In this document: positions 24,296 to 32,636 of the stretch, one piece after another
Position numbering within the stretch: position 1 is the stretch's first letter
Layout of the letters: each line of letters starts with the position of its first letter
Notes under the pieces: generated by a model
Databases searched by the model: none
What the model was told of the DNA's origin: nothing
What the model saw: only the letters and a program-made list of their open reading frames with translations
NCBI GenBank assembly: GCA_017508385.1
Contig: JAFVZB010000025.1
Coordinates: 1-64,000, forward strand
Reading direction: 5' to 3'
Length of the DNA stretch: 64,000 bases
Origin: Lentisphaeria bacterium
GTDB taxonomy: Bacteria > Verrucomicrobiota > Lentisphaeria > Victivallales > Victivallaceae
Position numbers and translations under genes: made by a program

Positions 24296-25198
24296 ATGTC
24301 AATTATCGCATTTATACTTATCGTATCATCAGCTATACTGCACGCCACATGGAATTTGCTTGCCAAAAAATCCCATCCGTCCCTGCCGTTTTATGCGACA
24401 GCGAGCTTGACCGCCACCATCATCTGGGTGCACGCCCTTGTCTGGACTCCGGTAAAATACGCAGAGCTTCCGCCGACGTTCTGGCGGATGACTCTTCTTT
24501 CAGTATTTTTCGATACACTCTACGCTTTCGGCTTGGTCAGGTGCTACCGGACAATGGAAATGTCTCAGGCATACCCCATGATGCGCAGTATTCCGCTTCT
24601 GCTCACCGCCATCATAACTTCAATTTGCGGAATAGGCAAAGAGCTGACCGTTCCGGCGATCATCGGCATGGTGACGGTGTTTTGCGGATGCCTGCTCATT
24701 CCGCTGGGAAAATTTTCTGACTTCAAACTTTCCTGCTATCTCAACAGAAAGACGCTCTTTATTCTGCTTGTCGCCTGCGGAACGACCGGCTACACCATCT
24801 TCGACAGTCAGGCGCAGGCAGTGATGCGAGCCGCTCTGCCGGATGTTTCCAAACCTGTGCTTTCGATGACCTACTACCCGCTGCGCGGCTTGATGCTTGC
24901 AGCGGTATTGTGGAGCAGCATACTCTTTTCTTCCAAAGGGCGTCAGGAGCTTGCCGACCTGATAAAATCCCGCAACATCTATGTGGTGATCGCAGGACTC
25001 GCCGCAAGCGGAACCTACATCATGGTGCTGCTGGCGATGAACTACGTCACCAACGTATCCTACGTTCAGGTGTTCCGCCAGATCGGACTTGTTTTCGGAG
25101 TAGCCGCCGGAATAATCATCCTGAAAGAAAAGTGCAATCTCCCCAAGATAGCAGGAGTTGCACTTATCCTCGCAGGCCTCGTCCTGACCATTATCTGA
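24296..25198 (+). CDS. DMT-superfamily (EamA-type) transporter
   Basis: A 300-residue inner-membrane protein with about ten helices in two EamA repeats. The first repeat starts IAFILIVSSAILHATWNLLAKK, the usual EamA opening. The second repeat is about residues 150-300 and ends with YVQVFRQIGLVFGVAAGIIILKEKCNLPKIAGVALILAGLVLTII, the family's classic C-terminus. Such proteins export amino acids or metabolites; the substrate is not predictable. It is the last gene of this plus-strand run and converges with the AAA+ gene 13 bp away. Confidence 0.88.
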   Translation: MSIIAFILIVSSAILHATWNLLAKKSHPSLPFYATASLTATIIWVHALVWTPVKYAELPPTFWRMTLLSVFFDTLYAFGLVRCYRTMEMSQAYPMMRSIPLLLTAIITSICGIGKELTVPAIIGMVTVFCGCLLIPLGKFSDFKLSCYLNRKTLFILLVACGTTGYTIFDSQAQAVMRAALPDVSKPVLSMTYYPLRGLMLAAVLWSSILFSSKGRQELADLIKSRNIYVVIAGLAASGTYIMVLLAMNYVTNVSYVQVFRQIGLVFGVAAGIIILKEKCNLPKIAGVALILAGLVLTII

Positions 25199-25211
25199 TT
25201 GCTGTTCCCCG

Positions 25212-27380
25212 TCAAAAGCCCATTCGGGGTCTTTCGGCAAAGATGTTGCGTTTTTTCTCGGCACATTCGCTCTCGAGGGCATCGAGTCGGACTGCGTTAT
25301 CCTGACCGTTGTCAAGATAGTAGAGTTTCTGGCGCACGACTTTGAAATCTCCCGGAGCGAGCATGTCGATGGCGCAGAGCCTGCGCTCTTCACTCTCGGT
25401 GAGCGTGGTGTCGAAAATACGCTCGAAGAAGAGTTTTTTGCCGCGGTCATCCAGATAATCAAAGTTGATTTTGAACGTGAAACGGCGCAGCACGGCAGGG
25501 TCGAGATTCGAGCTGAAGTTGGTGGCTCCGATCATGATCCCGTTGAAGTTTTCCATCTGGAAAAGCAGTTCGTTCACCTGAGTCACCTCCCAGCTGTGTC
25601 CGGCACGGTTGCGGCTCTGCATGAGTCCGTCGAGCTCGTCGAGGAAGATGATGGAGTTTTCCTCAGAAGCGTTTTCAAAGGTGTTTCTGATGTTTTCCTC
25701 AGTTTCACCCACCCACTTTGAAAGAATGTCACTGCCCATCTTGACGGCGACTTTGGTATCAAGTACACTGCCGAGGTATTTGACAAATTCGCTCTTTCCG
25801 GTTCCCGGAGGACCCGAAAGCAGCAGGTTCATCTGCGGTGCATCTTTCTTTTTCCTGATACCCTCACGCTGGAAGTTCCTCACCGCCTCGACGATAGATT
25901 CAAGTTTCATATCGCCTCTGATGTTGAGTCCGTCGAGCGAGTAGTTCGAGACCGGCATGTATCTGCCGTGCTCCTCCTGCATCCGGAGCAGTTCGCAGTG
26001 TGAGCGCATGAGCATCTCAACATCCTCTTTCGACGTTTCGGCAGTGGAGTTGATACCTTTGATGTTTTTCAGCACCTGAGTGACGATTCCGGCACTCACC
26101 TGGTAACGGCTGGCGAAGCTGCGGACATCCTGCTCGGTGAAGAGTCCGGAAATGTTGAGCTTTTGGATGTTGTTGTTCCAGATGTTCATTCTCTGGCTGG
26201 TGTTGAGCGGCTTGAAGCAGACCGAGTAGTCGAAGTGGCGGCGGCTTGATTCATCCAGTTCATCAGCATCGCTGTTGGTGATCCAGATGATTGGCACGGT
26301 CGCATCGTCAAGAACGGCGTTGAGTCTGCCCTTGTCGCCCCTTGAGCTGTTGTCTCCGTAAACATTGAGCATGGAATCAGCCTCATCGACCAGAATGATG
26401 CTGTTTTCGTGGTCGATTTGATCCTGACAGATGGAAAGAGCTCCGAATCTGAACTCCGGAGTGCTGGCTACACAGTTTTCTCTGACTTTGACCTGCTGGG
26501 TGATGCAGTAAAGTCTTTTGTTCATGCCCGAAGCTATGGCGTGGGCAAAACTGCTCTTTCCGGTTCCCGGGGCGCCGTAAAAAAGAATATTGGCAGAACG
26601 CTTCCCTGCGGTAGCAGAGATGATTCTTTCAATCATTTTTCCGTGCTGCCGGATTTTCTCGGGAAAGTATTCGAGCGGCAGGGTTTCTCCGTCAAACTTT
26701 TTGTAGAATGAATCGCTCAGAAGACCGATGCTGCTTCCGAGCAGGAAGTTTTTGATATCCTCGGTCACCTCATCGTTGCCCTTGATGCATCCGTAACGGC
26801 GGAGTTTTGATTTGCTGCCGATCGCCTTTTCGACCATACCGATATCCAGATCGGTGTACTTGGCGATAAAGGTGGTTTGCTCGGTTTCGTTGTGTCCGGA
26901 GTCGTTGCGCAGGCGGTTTTTTTCGCTGATGTAGATCGCAAGCAGAATGGTGTATTCAGGTTCACTGAGCTCAAAAAGCTCTTTGCACTCCTGACATCTG
27001 GAATAAAAACCCTCTTGAGCGAATGCGTCTTCATCAAAAGTTGCAAGTCTTGCATTGATTTCCTCTGCAATGAGCTCTTTGAGTTTTTTGCGTGCCTTTT
27101 CATCAGCCCACACCTCACGGATGATCTCGGTAACGTGGTCGCCAAAATCCAGACGGTCACCCTTGCGGCTGCGCTGCTGGAGTCTTTTGAGCATTGTCGG
27201 CGAGAAATCATTTTTGATTCTTTCAACGATGTTGTCTGCCAGAAAAGTCTCGGTCAGAGTGTCGAAAGTATCATTGTCGTAGATGAACTTGTTGTGGTTG
27301 AGGATGAAGTTGAGATAGAACTTCAACGTCAGAAAGTTGAGGTAAGTTTCGGGTGCACGGTCAGAGTAGCGTTTCGTCAT
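25212..27380 (-). CDS. Tandem AAA+ ATPase of unknown function
   Basis: A 722-residue cytoplasmic protein with two AAA+ modules on one chain. I start at MTKRYSDRAP, which has AAGGAG 10 nt upstream. Residues 1-240 are a helical N-terminal region with a CQECKELFEL segment. The first ATPase has Walker A GAPGTGKS (269-276) and Walker B IILVDEAD (328-335). The second has Walker A GPPGTGKS (523-530), Walker B FLDELDG and LDPAVLRRFTF as a sensor/arginine-finger region. The second module resembles FtsH/Cdc48-type AAA domains (WVGETEENIRNTFENA). No protease domain or zinc motif is present. A remodelling role is inference. Confidence 0.82.
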   Translation of the reverse strand: MTKRYSDRAPETYLNFLTLKFYLNFILNHNKFIYDNDTFDTLTETFLADNIVERIKNDFSPTMLKRLQQRSRKGDRLDFGDHVTEIIREVWADEKARKKLKELIAEEINARLATFDEDAFAQEGFYSRCQECKELFELSEPEYTILLAIYISEKNRLRNDSGHNETEQTTFIAKYTDLDIGMVEKAIGSKSKLRRYGCIKGNDEVTEDIKNFLLGSSIGLLSDSFYKKFDGETLPLEYFPEKIRQHGKMIERIISATAGKRSANILFYGAPGTGKSSFAHAIASGMNKRLYCITQQVKVRENCVASTPEFRFGALSICQDQIDHENSIILVDEADSMLNVYGDNSSRGDKGRLNAVLDDATVPIIWITNSDADELDESSRRHFDYSVCFKPLNTSQRMNIWNNNIQKLNISGLFTEQDVRSFASRYQVSAGIVTQVLKNIKGINSTAETSKEDVEMLMRSHCELLRMQEEHGRYMPVSNYSLDGLNIRGDMKLESIVEAVRNFQREGIRKKKDAPQMNLLLSGPPGTGKSEFVKYLGSVLDTKVAVKMGSDILSKWVGETEENIRNTFENASEENSIIFLDELDGLMQSRNRAGHSWEVTQVNELLFQMENFNGIMIGATNFSSNLDPAVLRRFTFKINFDYLDDRGKKLFFERIFDTTLTESEERRLCAIDMLAPGDFKVVRQKLYYLDNGQDNAVRLDALESECAEKKRNIFAERPRMGF

Positions 27381-27526
27381 CTTTTTTTTCTCCTTCTTTC
27401 GGGCAGCCTGATGACAGCTGCATTTTACGGTTTTCTTTTCGCTGTATAATATAGAGCATTTGATAGACATATTATGTCACATCAATTCAGTTTTTGGTTA
27501 AAAAATCATATTTTCAGGGGTGAAAA

Positions 27527-27560
27527 AAGCCGCCCCCGGAATTTCTTCTGAGTGCGGCTT
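27527..27560 (-). terminator. Rho-independent terminator after the sugar isomerase gene
   Basis: On the minus strand, AAGCCGC and GCGGCTT form a 7-bp stem with a 20-nt loop followed by TTTT. It lies 25 bp past the stop of the isomerase gene and ends that two-gene operon before the AAA+ gene. Confidence 0.75.
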
Positions 27561-27584
27561 GGAAAATTTTTTCTGTCGGAAAAA

Positions 27585-28502
27585 CTATTTTGATGACACC
27601 TGCTTTTTACATTCATTCAACAGTTTTTCAAATCTTCTGCCGTACTCAACATAACTTGCGTACTTCAATTCGTCCAGATTCTGCGTCTTATCCTGCTCGT
27701 GGAATACTCCTGCGACGTGCGGTTCGATGGAGAAACCGCCATTGTACCCGCGCTTGAGCAAGTCCAGTACGATAGCTCTTACGTCACCGGAGCCATCTCC
27801 GGCATAGCAGAAATCACACTTGGGACGGGTTCCGTCTGCCATGGGCAGGGCGGTTCCGTCTTTGATGTGAACGTAGCTGATAAACTCTTTTACATTGCTG
27901 TAAAACTCCCACGAAGACTGCAATGCGTAGGGAGCTGAACCTATTTTACGGTAGTTGAAAACCGGGTTGCCGGTGTCAAAAATGATGGTGAAGTTCGGAC
28001 TTTTGACATTATCCAGCAGTTTCAAGGTGTGAAGATGCGACAATCCGCCGTAATTCATGCAGTTTTCGTGACCGTAAATGATTCCGTTGTCTTCGCAGAT
28101 TTTGACCAGCTCATTGACCTTTTTGAAGATGATTTTTTCGAGCTCGGGATTATCGGGCTCTTCATCCTTTGCGAAGGCAAAACTCATGCCTCTGACCAGT
28201 TTTATTCCCAGTTTGTGCATGCGGGGAATGGCGGCAAGCAGTTCGTCTTTGCTTGATTGAAAATCCTCTTCACTGCGTGGAGCTTTGCTCCAGTTGGCGA
28301 TGGCACTGCCGTAGCAGTTGATGGCAACGCCGCTTTCTGCAAGCTGCTGTTCGACTTGTTCAAACTCGCTGTCATCGAGCGTGGCAAGAGTTTTCCCGTT
28401 GATGTTGCGGGATTCGATATATTGCCAGCCGAGCTCTCTGGTGGCGGCTATCTGTTTGTCAAAATTTGCGCTGGCTTCATCAGCAAATCCGGTGAGAAAC
28501 AT
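27585..28502 (-). CDS. Sugar phosphate isomerase/epimerase-like TIM-barrel protein
   Basis: A 305-residue AP-endonuclease-2/xylose-isomerase-like barrel (IolE/IolI type). MFLTGFADEASANFDKQIAATRELGWQYIESRN is the usual start of strand 1. GIIYGHENCMNYGGLSHLHT, FTIIFDTGNPVF, SYVHIKDGT and GGFSIEPHV carry the metal-binding Glu, Asp, His and Glu of the family. It has no signal peptide. It lies 16 bp after a Gfo/Idh/MocA oxidoreductase gene, a classic pairing in inositol and 3-keto-sugar catabolism. The natural substrate is unknown. Confidence 0.87.
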   Translation of the reverse strand: MFLTGFADEASANFDKQIAATRELGWQYIESRNINGKTLATLDDSEFEQVEQQLAESGVAINCYGSAIANWSKAPRSEEDFQSSKDELLAAIPRMHKLGIKLVRGMSFAFAKDEEPDNPELEKIIFKKVNELVKICEDNGIIYGHENCMNYGGLSHLHTLKLLDNVKSPNFTIIFDTGNPVFNYRKIGSAPYALQSSWEFYSNVKEFISYVHIKDGTALPMADGTRPKCDFCYAGDGSGDVRAIVLDLLKRGYNGGFSIEPHVAGVFHEQDKTQNLDELKYASYVEYGRRFEKLLNECKKQVSSK

Positions 28503-28518
28503 GGTGAAAGATCCTTAA

Positions 28519-29682
28519 TTAAAATGAGTTGCCGAAATCGTCGGTGTTGGCAAGTTTCTTTACATTTTTGGTGTAGCGGCTGGTGGCGATGAGCTTTTCG
28601 ATTTCAACGGCAAACTCCTCGGCATCAATGGGAAGCTCCACGGTCTTGTCTTTGAGACCTGAAAGCAGCATGGCGTTGCCCAGTTCCAAACCTTTGATTC
28701 CCTCTTCGAGCGGAGAGATGAGCTCTTCACCGTTGAGGATGGCATTGGTGACGTTCTGGATGATATTGCGGTGCTGATACGGAGCATCTCCTGAAGTTCT
28801 GACATCGCAGAGCCAGGTGTCACTCTTTTTGAATCCCTGCTTGCAGGTTTTGATGTGTACGCTGGTCGGGATCTCATTGCGGATAAATTCGAGTTTTCCG
28901 TGCTCAAAAACGATGCGTCCGCGGTCGGCTGTGATTTCCAGACGGTTGGTTCCGGGCATTTCGCCGGTTGAGGCGATAAAGTTGCCCACTTTGCCGTCGG
29001 CGTATTCGAGATAGGCGTTGACCTCGTCCTCGACTTCGATATCGTGATACTTGCCGAACTTTGCGGTGGCACGGACTCTTTCGGGCATACCGAAGAACCA
29101 CTGCATGAGATCGAGTTGATGCGGACACTGATTGAGCAGGACTCCTCCTCCTTCACCTCTCCAGCTGGCACGCCAGTCGCCTGAGTCGTAATAACTCTGG
29201 GTACGGAACCAGTCGGTGATGATCCAGTTCACCCGGGTGATCTTGCCGAGCTCGCCTGAGTCGATGAGGTGCTTTATTTTCATGTGAGCCGGAATGGTGC
29301 GCTGATTGAGCATGAGTGCACGGACGAGTTCCGGATGTTTTGCGCTCTCTTCGAGCAGTTCCAGAGCAAGTTTTTTGTGGACGGTTATCGGTTTTTCAAC
29401 GATGACGTGTTTCCCGTGCCGCATCGCCGCAATGGCGATCGACGGATGGTCGTAGTGGGGCACAGCAACGATGACCGCATCGATATCCGCCTCGCTGAGG
29501 AATTTTTCCAAATCTGTATAGCAGTTGATTTTGGCTCTGGTTTCACTGTCAATGCGTGAAAATGCATCAGGATTGATATCGCAGACAGCAGTAAGTTCGG
29601 CATTGGTCATAGTTCCAATGCTTCTGACGTGTGAGCTGCCCATATTGCCGATGCCGACAATGCCGAATTTTACCTTTTCCAT
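28519..29682 (-). CDS. Gfo/Idh/MocA-family oxidoreductase
   Basis: A 387-residue NAD(P)-dependent sugar dehydrogenase-like protein. KFGIVGIGNMGSSHVRSI is the Rossmann loop. AVIVAVPHYDHPSIAIAAMRHGKHVIVEKPITV includes the family's EKP motif. WRGEGGGVLLNQCPHQLDLMQWFFG is the GGG-x-D/N-x3-H catalytic segment, here with N in place of the usual D. It is the first gene of a two-gene unit with the isomerase/epimerase, and its own promoter lies about 80-107 bp upstream. Together they could oxidise and rearrange a sugar or cyclitol. Confidence 0.88.
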   Translation of the reverse strand: MEKVKFGIVGIGNMGSSHVRSIGTMTNAELTAVCDINPDAFSRIDSETRAKINCYTDLEKFLSEADIDAVIVAVPHYDHPSIAIAAMRHGKHVIVEKPITVHKKLALELLEESAKHPELVRALMLNQRTIPAHMKIKHLIDSGELGKITRVNWIITDWFRTQSYYDSGDWRASWRGEGGGVLLNQCPHQLDLMQWFFGMPERVRATAKFGKYHDIEVEDEVNAYLEYADGKVGNFIASTGEMPGTNRLEITADRGRIVFEHGKLEFIRNEIPTSVHIKTCKQGFKKSDTWLCDVRTSGDAPYQHRNIIQNVTNAILNGEELISPLEEGIKGLELGNAMLLSGLKDKTVELPIDAEEFAVEIEKLIATSRYTKNVKKLANTDDFGNSF

Positions 29683-29761
29683 GATATTTATTCTCCTGAA
29701 ACCAGAGGTGGTGAACGGTTGCGAAAAAAAAGAAAATCAGTTTCTCTTTATGTCGGTGACT

Positions 29762-29789
29762 AAGATACATGAAAAGTTTGATTTTTCAA
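29762..29789 (-). promoter_or_regulatory. Promoter of the Gfo/Idh/MocA-isomerase pair
   Basis: On the minus strand, TTGAAA (29784-29789) and TATCTT (29762-29767) are 16 bp apart, leaving a leader of roughly 70 nt. Confidence 0.5.
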
Positions 29790-29853
29790 TGGCTGTATTT
29801 GAAAAAAATCGAAAAATTTTTTATTTCACTGCCGACCGTTGCATTCCCGAGTG

Positions 29854-29882
29854 TTGACAAACATATTTTAACGTGCTATTTT
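29854..29882 (+). promoter_or_regulatory. Promoter of the beta-helix/PilT-PilT genes
   Basis: A consensus TTGACA (29854-29859) and TATTTT (29877-29882) are 17 bp apart. The -10 is preceded by GTGC, as in several other promoters here. The leader to the ATG is about 40 nt and includes GGAG before the start. Confidence 0.65.
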
Positions 29883-29929
29883 TATATTGTGTATATCTGT
29901 AATATCAATCAAAAACTGGAGTTTTTTTT

Positions 29930-32617
29930 ATGAAAAAAATGGCATTTGTATTTGCGGTGCTCGGGAGTTTCCTCTGTTTCGCAGTTGAAGTGAAACTCAA
30001 TGACGGCTATGTGGCGAAGCACAGCGGAAATTTTGCCGTAACTGCAACTGAAAACGGATTTACTGCCAAAGTTTTGAAAAGCGGTCCGGCGATGCTGGTC
30101 AGCCGTGACGTGAAGTTCCCTGCCGGGAGCCGTCTGCATTTTGCGGCGGATATCAAAAGCAATATGCCGGGAGCTGTCATGCTCAATATCAGCCAGCCTG
30201 ATGCCTCCAAAAAAGCGAGTGTCCGTACCTACCAGTCACGCATAAATTTTGCTCCTGCCGACAAGCTGGTTGTCGAGTCTGACGTCAGAGCCGACTATAA
30301 GAGCAAGGTCATGGTCAGAATCGATGCGGCGGCAAAAAACGGAACTGTCACTGTGAGCAATATGCGTTGCTACAATCCATCGGGAAGCGGAAAAGTGACA
30401 CTCGAAGTTGCTCCGTCATACGTTACGGCAGGCTACGAGTTGAGTGATTTGCTTGCAGGCAGGGCTGATGAGTTTTCTGCTGTTGCAAGTTTCCGTGAAA
30501 ATGGAGGTGAATTTCAGAAGGCGTTTGCTCCTGATTATCCTCCGCTCGAGCACAAAGCTCGCGGAGTGCTGGTCAATCTCAAAGAGGATACCGAATACGA
30601 GCTCAAACTTGAAATCAGCGATGAAGGCAAAAAAAGTGTGCTGACCAAAAAATTCCGCACTCTCGGAAAAAAACTGCCGGTGGCAAAAACTGTCGTTGTG
30701 ACTCAGGCTATGGTCAAAAAAGGTCTGGTCATCACCCAAAGCGGAACTCCTGATGGATATATCCGCTATACCTCAAAACCGGGTGTGGTGCTGAAAAGCA
30801 ATGGGGCAGATGCGCTCAAGCTCAACAATGTCAAATACATCATCATCGACGGTTTGACCATCAGAGGCGGCAAAGAGAACGGTATCCGGGTCACCAACAG
30901 CTGCAACATCGTCATCCGCAACTGCGATATCGCCTCATTCGGCAGGCTCGGAACTCAGAATACCCGCCGCGGCGGAGAGTTTTACAGCCGGGGCCGTATG
31001 CTCAACAGCGATGCCGGTATCTGGCTGCGGAACGTGAAAAATATCCTCATCGAAAACAACTTTATCCACGATACCAACGGCATTGCCTCACCGTGGTTTT
31101 ACAGCCATCCGGCAGGACCGAAAGCCATCAACGCCGGAATGGTCGAGAATGCCACTGTGCGTTACAATGACTTTATCGGCGGTGATATCCACCGCTGGAA
31201 CGATGCTGTCGAGTGCATGGATAACAGCGGTGCCACCGGCGGATTTTACCGCAATGCCGAAATTTACGGAAATCTCTTTGCCCTCTCAAACGATGACGGA
31301 ATCGAGCTCGAGGGCGGCGAAATCAACTGCCGTTTCTTCGGCAACCGTATCGAAAATACCCTCTGCGGAGTCTCTTCAGGCAGCTGTGCCCGCGGTCCGT
31401 CTTACATATATGGCAATCTCTTCTGGCGGGGAGGTGACGTGCACGGACTTGATTTCAACGCTTTCAAAAACGGTCACGGCATCTGGAACAGCGGTAAAGT
31501 TTTCTTCTTCAACAACACTGCGACCGGATACCGTTACGGAACCAATTCTGTGAGCGGCGATACTTACCGACCCCGCCTCGACAAGATGGTGAATTACAAC
31601 AATATCTATGCGCTCAAAAACGAATTCGGCAGTCCGCGCGGACTCTATAAAATCGCCAACTGCGCCGCCGATCACAACCTGATTTTCAACCCCTCCGGAC
31701 CCGATATCAAGATGTTGAGAACGGAATTTGACCGTGAGCACAACGGAGTCGGCGGCGACCCCAAATTCATCGATGCGAAAAATGGAAACTTTGCCCTCGC
31801 TTCCGACAGTCCGGCACGCAATGCAGGAAGAAAAATCGACAACTTCACGACTTCCGACAAAGTTGATATCGGAGCTGTGCAGGGCAACGCCCCCTGCCTG
31901 CTGCCCCTGAGAAAACTTCCCTTCGTCACCTCAACTGCCATTGTGAGATTTGCAGAGAACGAAAATGCAGTCAAGACCGTGGTGCTGAGTACCAAGTGCC
32001 CGAAAGCGAAAGTTAAATTTAATATCGCAAAGACCATTGAAGCTGACTGGCTCAAGGTGACTCCTGCGAGCGGAGTTATCACCAAAGATAAACCCGTGAC
32101 CCTCAAAGTGAGCATCGACAAATCAAAATTCAAATATGCCAGAGTGAACAACACTGTTTTTCTGGTGAGGACTTGCAACGGTGTTTCCCGTCCGGTCTCA
32201 GTCGAAGCCGACAGCCGTACCGATGCCGCTCTGCTCAAAGCCAACCGCAGAAATGTTCTCTTTTCTGAGGTGAAAAACAGCAAAAAAATGAGCGAGTTCA
32301 TCGTTGATGTTCCTGCCGACGGATACTATTTCGTCATGCTTTACGGTAAAGTTGCCAGAGGCAATGCGACCGTTATTTGCGATGGCAAAGAGCTTTACAC
32401 CACAAAAATCGACCATCCGTATCAGCAGACCGTGACCGCTCTTGAAAAAGTTCCGTCATACTTCAATCTCTGCAACTGGGGCAGAAAGAATGCTCCTGTG
32501 AAGTTGAGTGCGGGCAAACACAAATTTACCATCAAATACAACATAAATTACGCTCCGGAACGTGCGGCGTTGATACAGAACGCCAATGAGTTGATGCATT
32601 CCGCCTGCGTGAAATAA
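29930..32617 (+). CDS. Secreted right-handed beta-helix protein
   Basis: An 895-residue exported protein. The signal peptide is MKKMAFVFAVLGSFLCFA. Residues about 20-150 are beta-rich (possible carbohydrate-binding module) and about 155-245 look like a fibronectin-type segment (AGYELSDLLAGRADEFSAVASF). Residues about 260-660 form a parallel beta-helix with repeated rungs (YIIIDGLTIRGGKENGIRVTNSCNIVIRNCDI, NILIENNFIHDTNG). SPARNAGRKIDNFTTSDKVDIGAVQG is the usual end of such helices. A C-terminal beta domain follows. It is probably a polysaccharide lyase or glycosidase, or a glycan-binding adhesin; no catalytic residues can be assigned. It lies 19 bp before the double-PilT gene. Confidence 0.75.
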   Translation: MKKMAFVFAVLGSFLCFAVEVKLNDGYVAKHSGNFAVTATENGFTAKVLKSGPAMLVSRDVKFPAGSRLHFAADIKSNMPGAVMLNISQPDASKKASVRTYQSRINFAPADKLVVESDVRADYKSKVMVRIDAAAKNGTVTVSNMRCYNPSGSGKVTLEVAPSYVTAGYELSDLLAGRADEFSAVASFRENGGEFQKAFAPDYPPLEHKARGVLVNLKEDTEYELKLEISDEGKKSVLTKKFRTLGKKLPVAKTVVVTQAMVKKGLVITQSGTPDGYIRYTSKPGVVLKSNGADALKLNNVKYIIIDGLTIRGGKENGIRVTNSCNIVIRNCDIASFGRLGTQNTRRGGEFYSRGRMLNSDAGIWLRNVKNILIENNFIHDTNGIASPWFYSHPAGPKAINAGMVENATVRYNDFIGGDIHRWNDAVECMDNSGATGGFYRNAEIYGNLFALSNDDGIELEGGEINCRFFGNRIENTLCGVSSGSCARGPSYIYGNLFWRGGDVHGLDFNAFKNGHGIWNSGKVFFFNNTATGYRYGTNSVSGDTYRPRLDKMVNYNNIYALKNEFGSPRGLYKIANCAADHNLIFNPSGPDIKMLRTEFDREHNGVGGDPKFIDAKNGNFALASDSPARNAGRKIDNFTTSDKVDIGAVQGNAPCLLPLRKLPFVTSTAIVRFAENENAVKTVVLSTKCPKAKVKFNIAKTIEADWLKVTPASGVITKDKPVTLKVSIDKSKFKYARVNNTVFLVRTCNGVSRPVSVEADSRTDAALLKANRRNVLFSEVKNSKKMSEFIVDVPADGYYFVMLYGKVARGNATVICDGKELYTTKIDHPYQQTVTALEKVPSYFNLCNWGRKNAPVKLSAGKHKFTIKYNINYAPERAALIQNANELMHSACVK

Positions 32618-32636
32618 TTTTACGGAACAAATTTTT

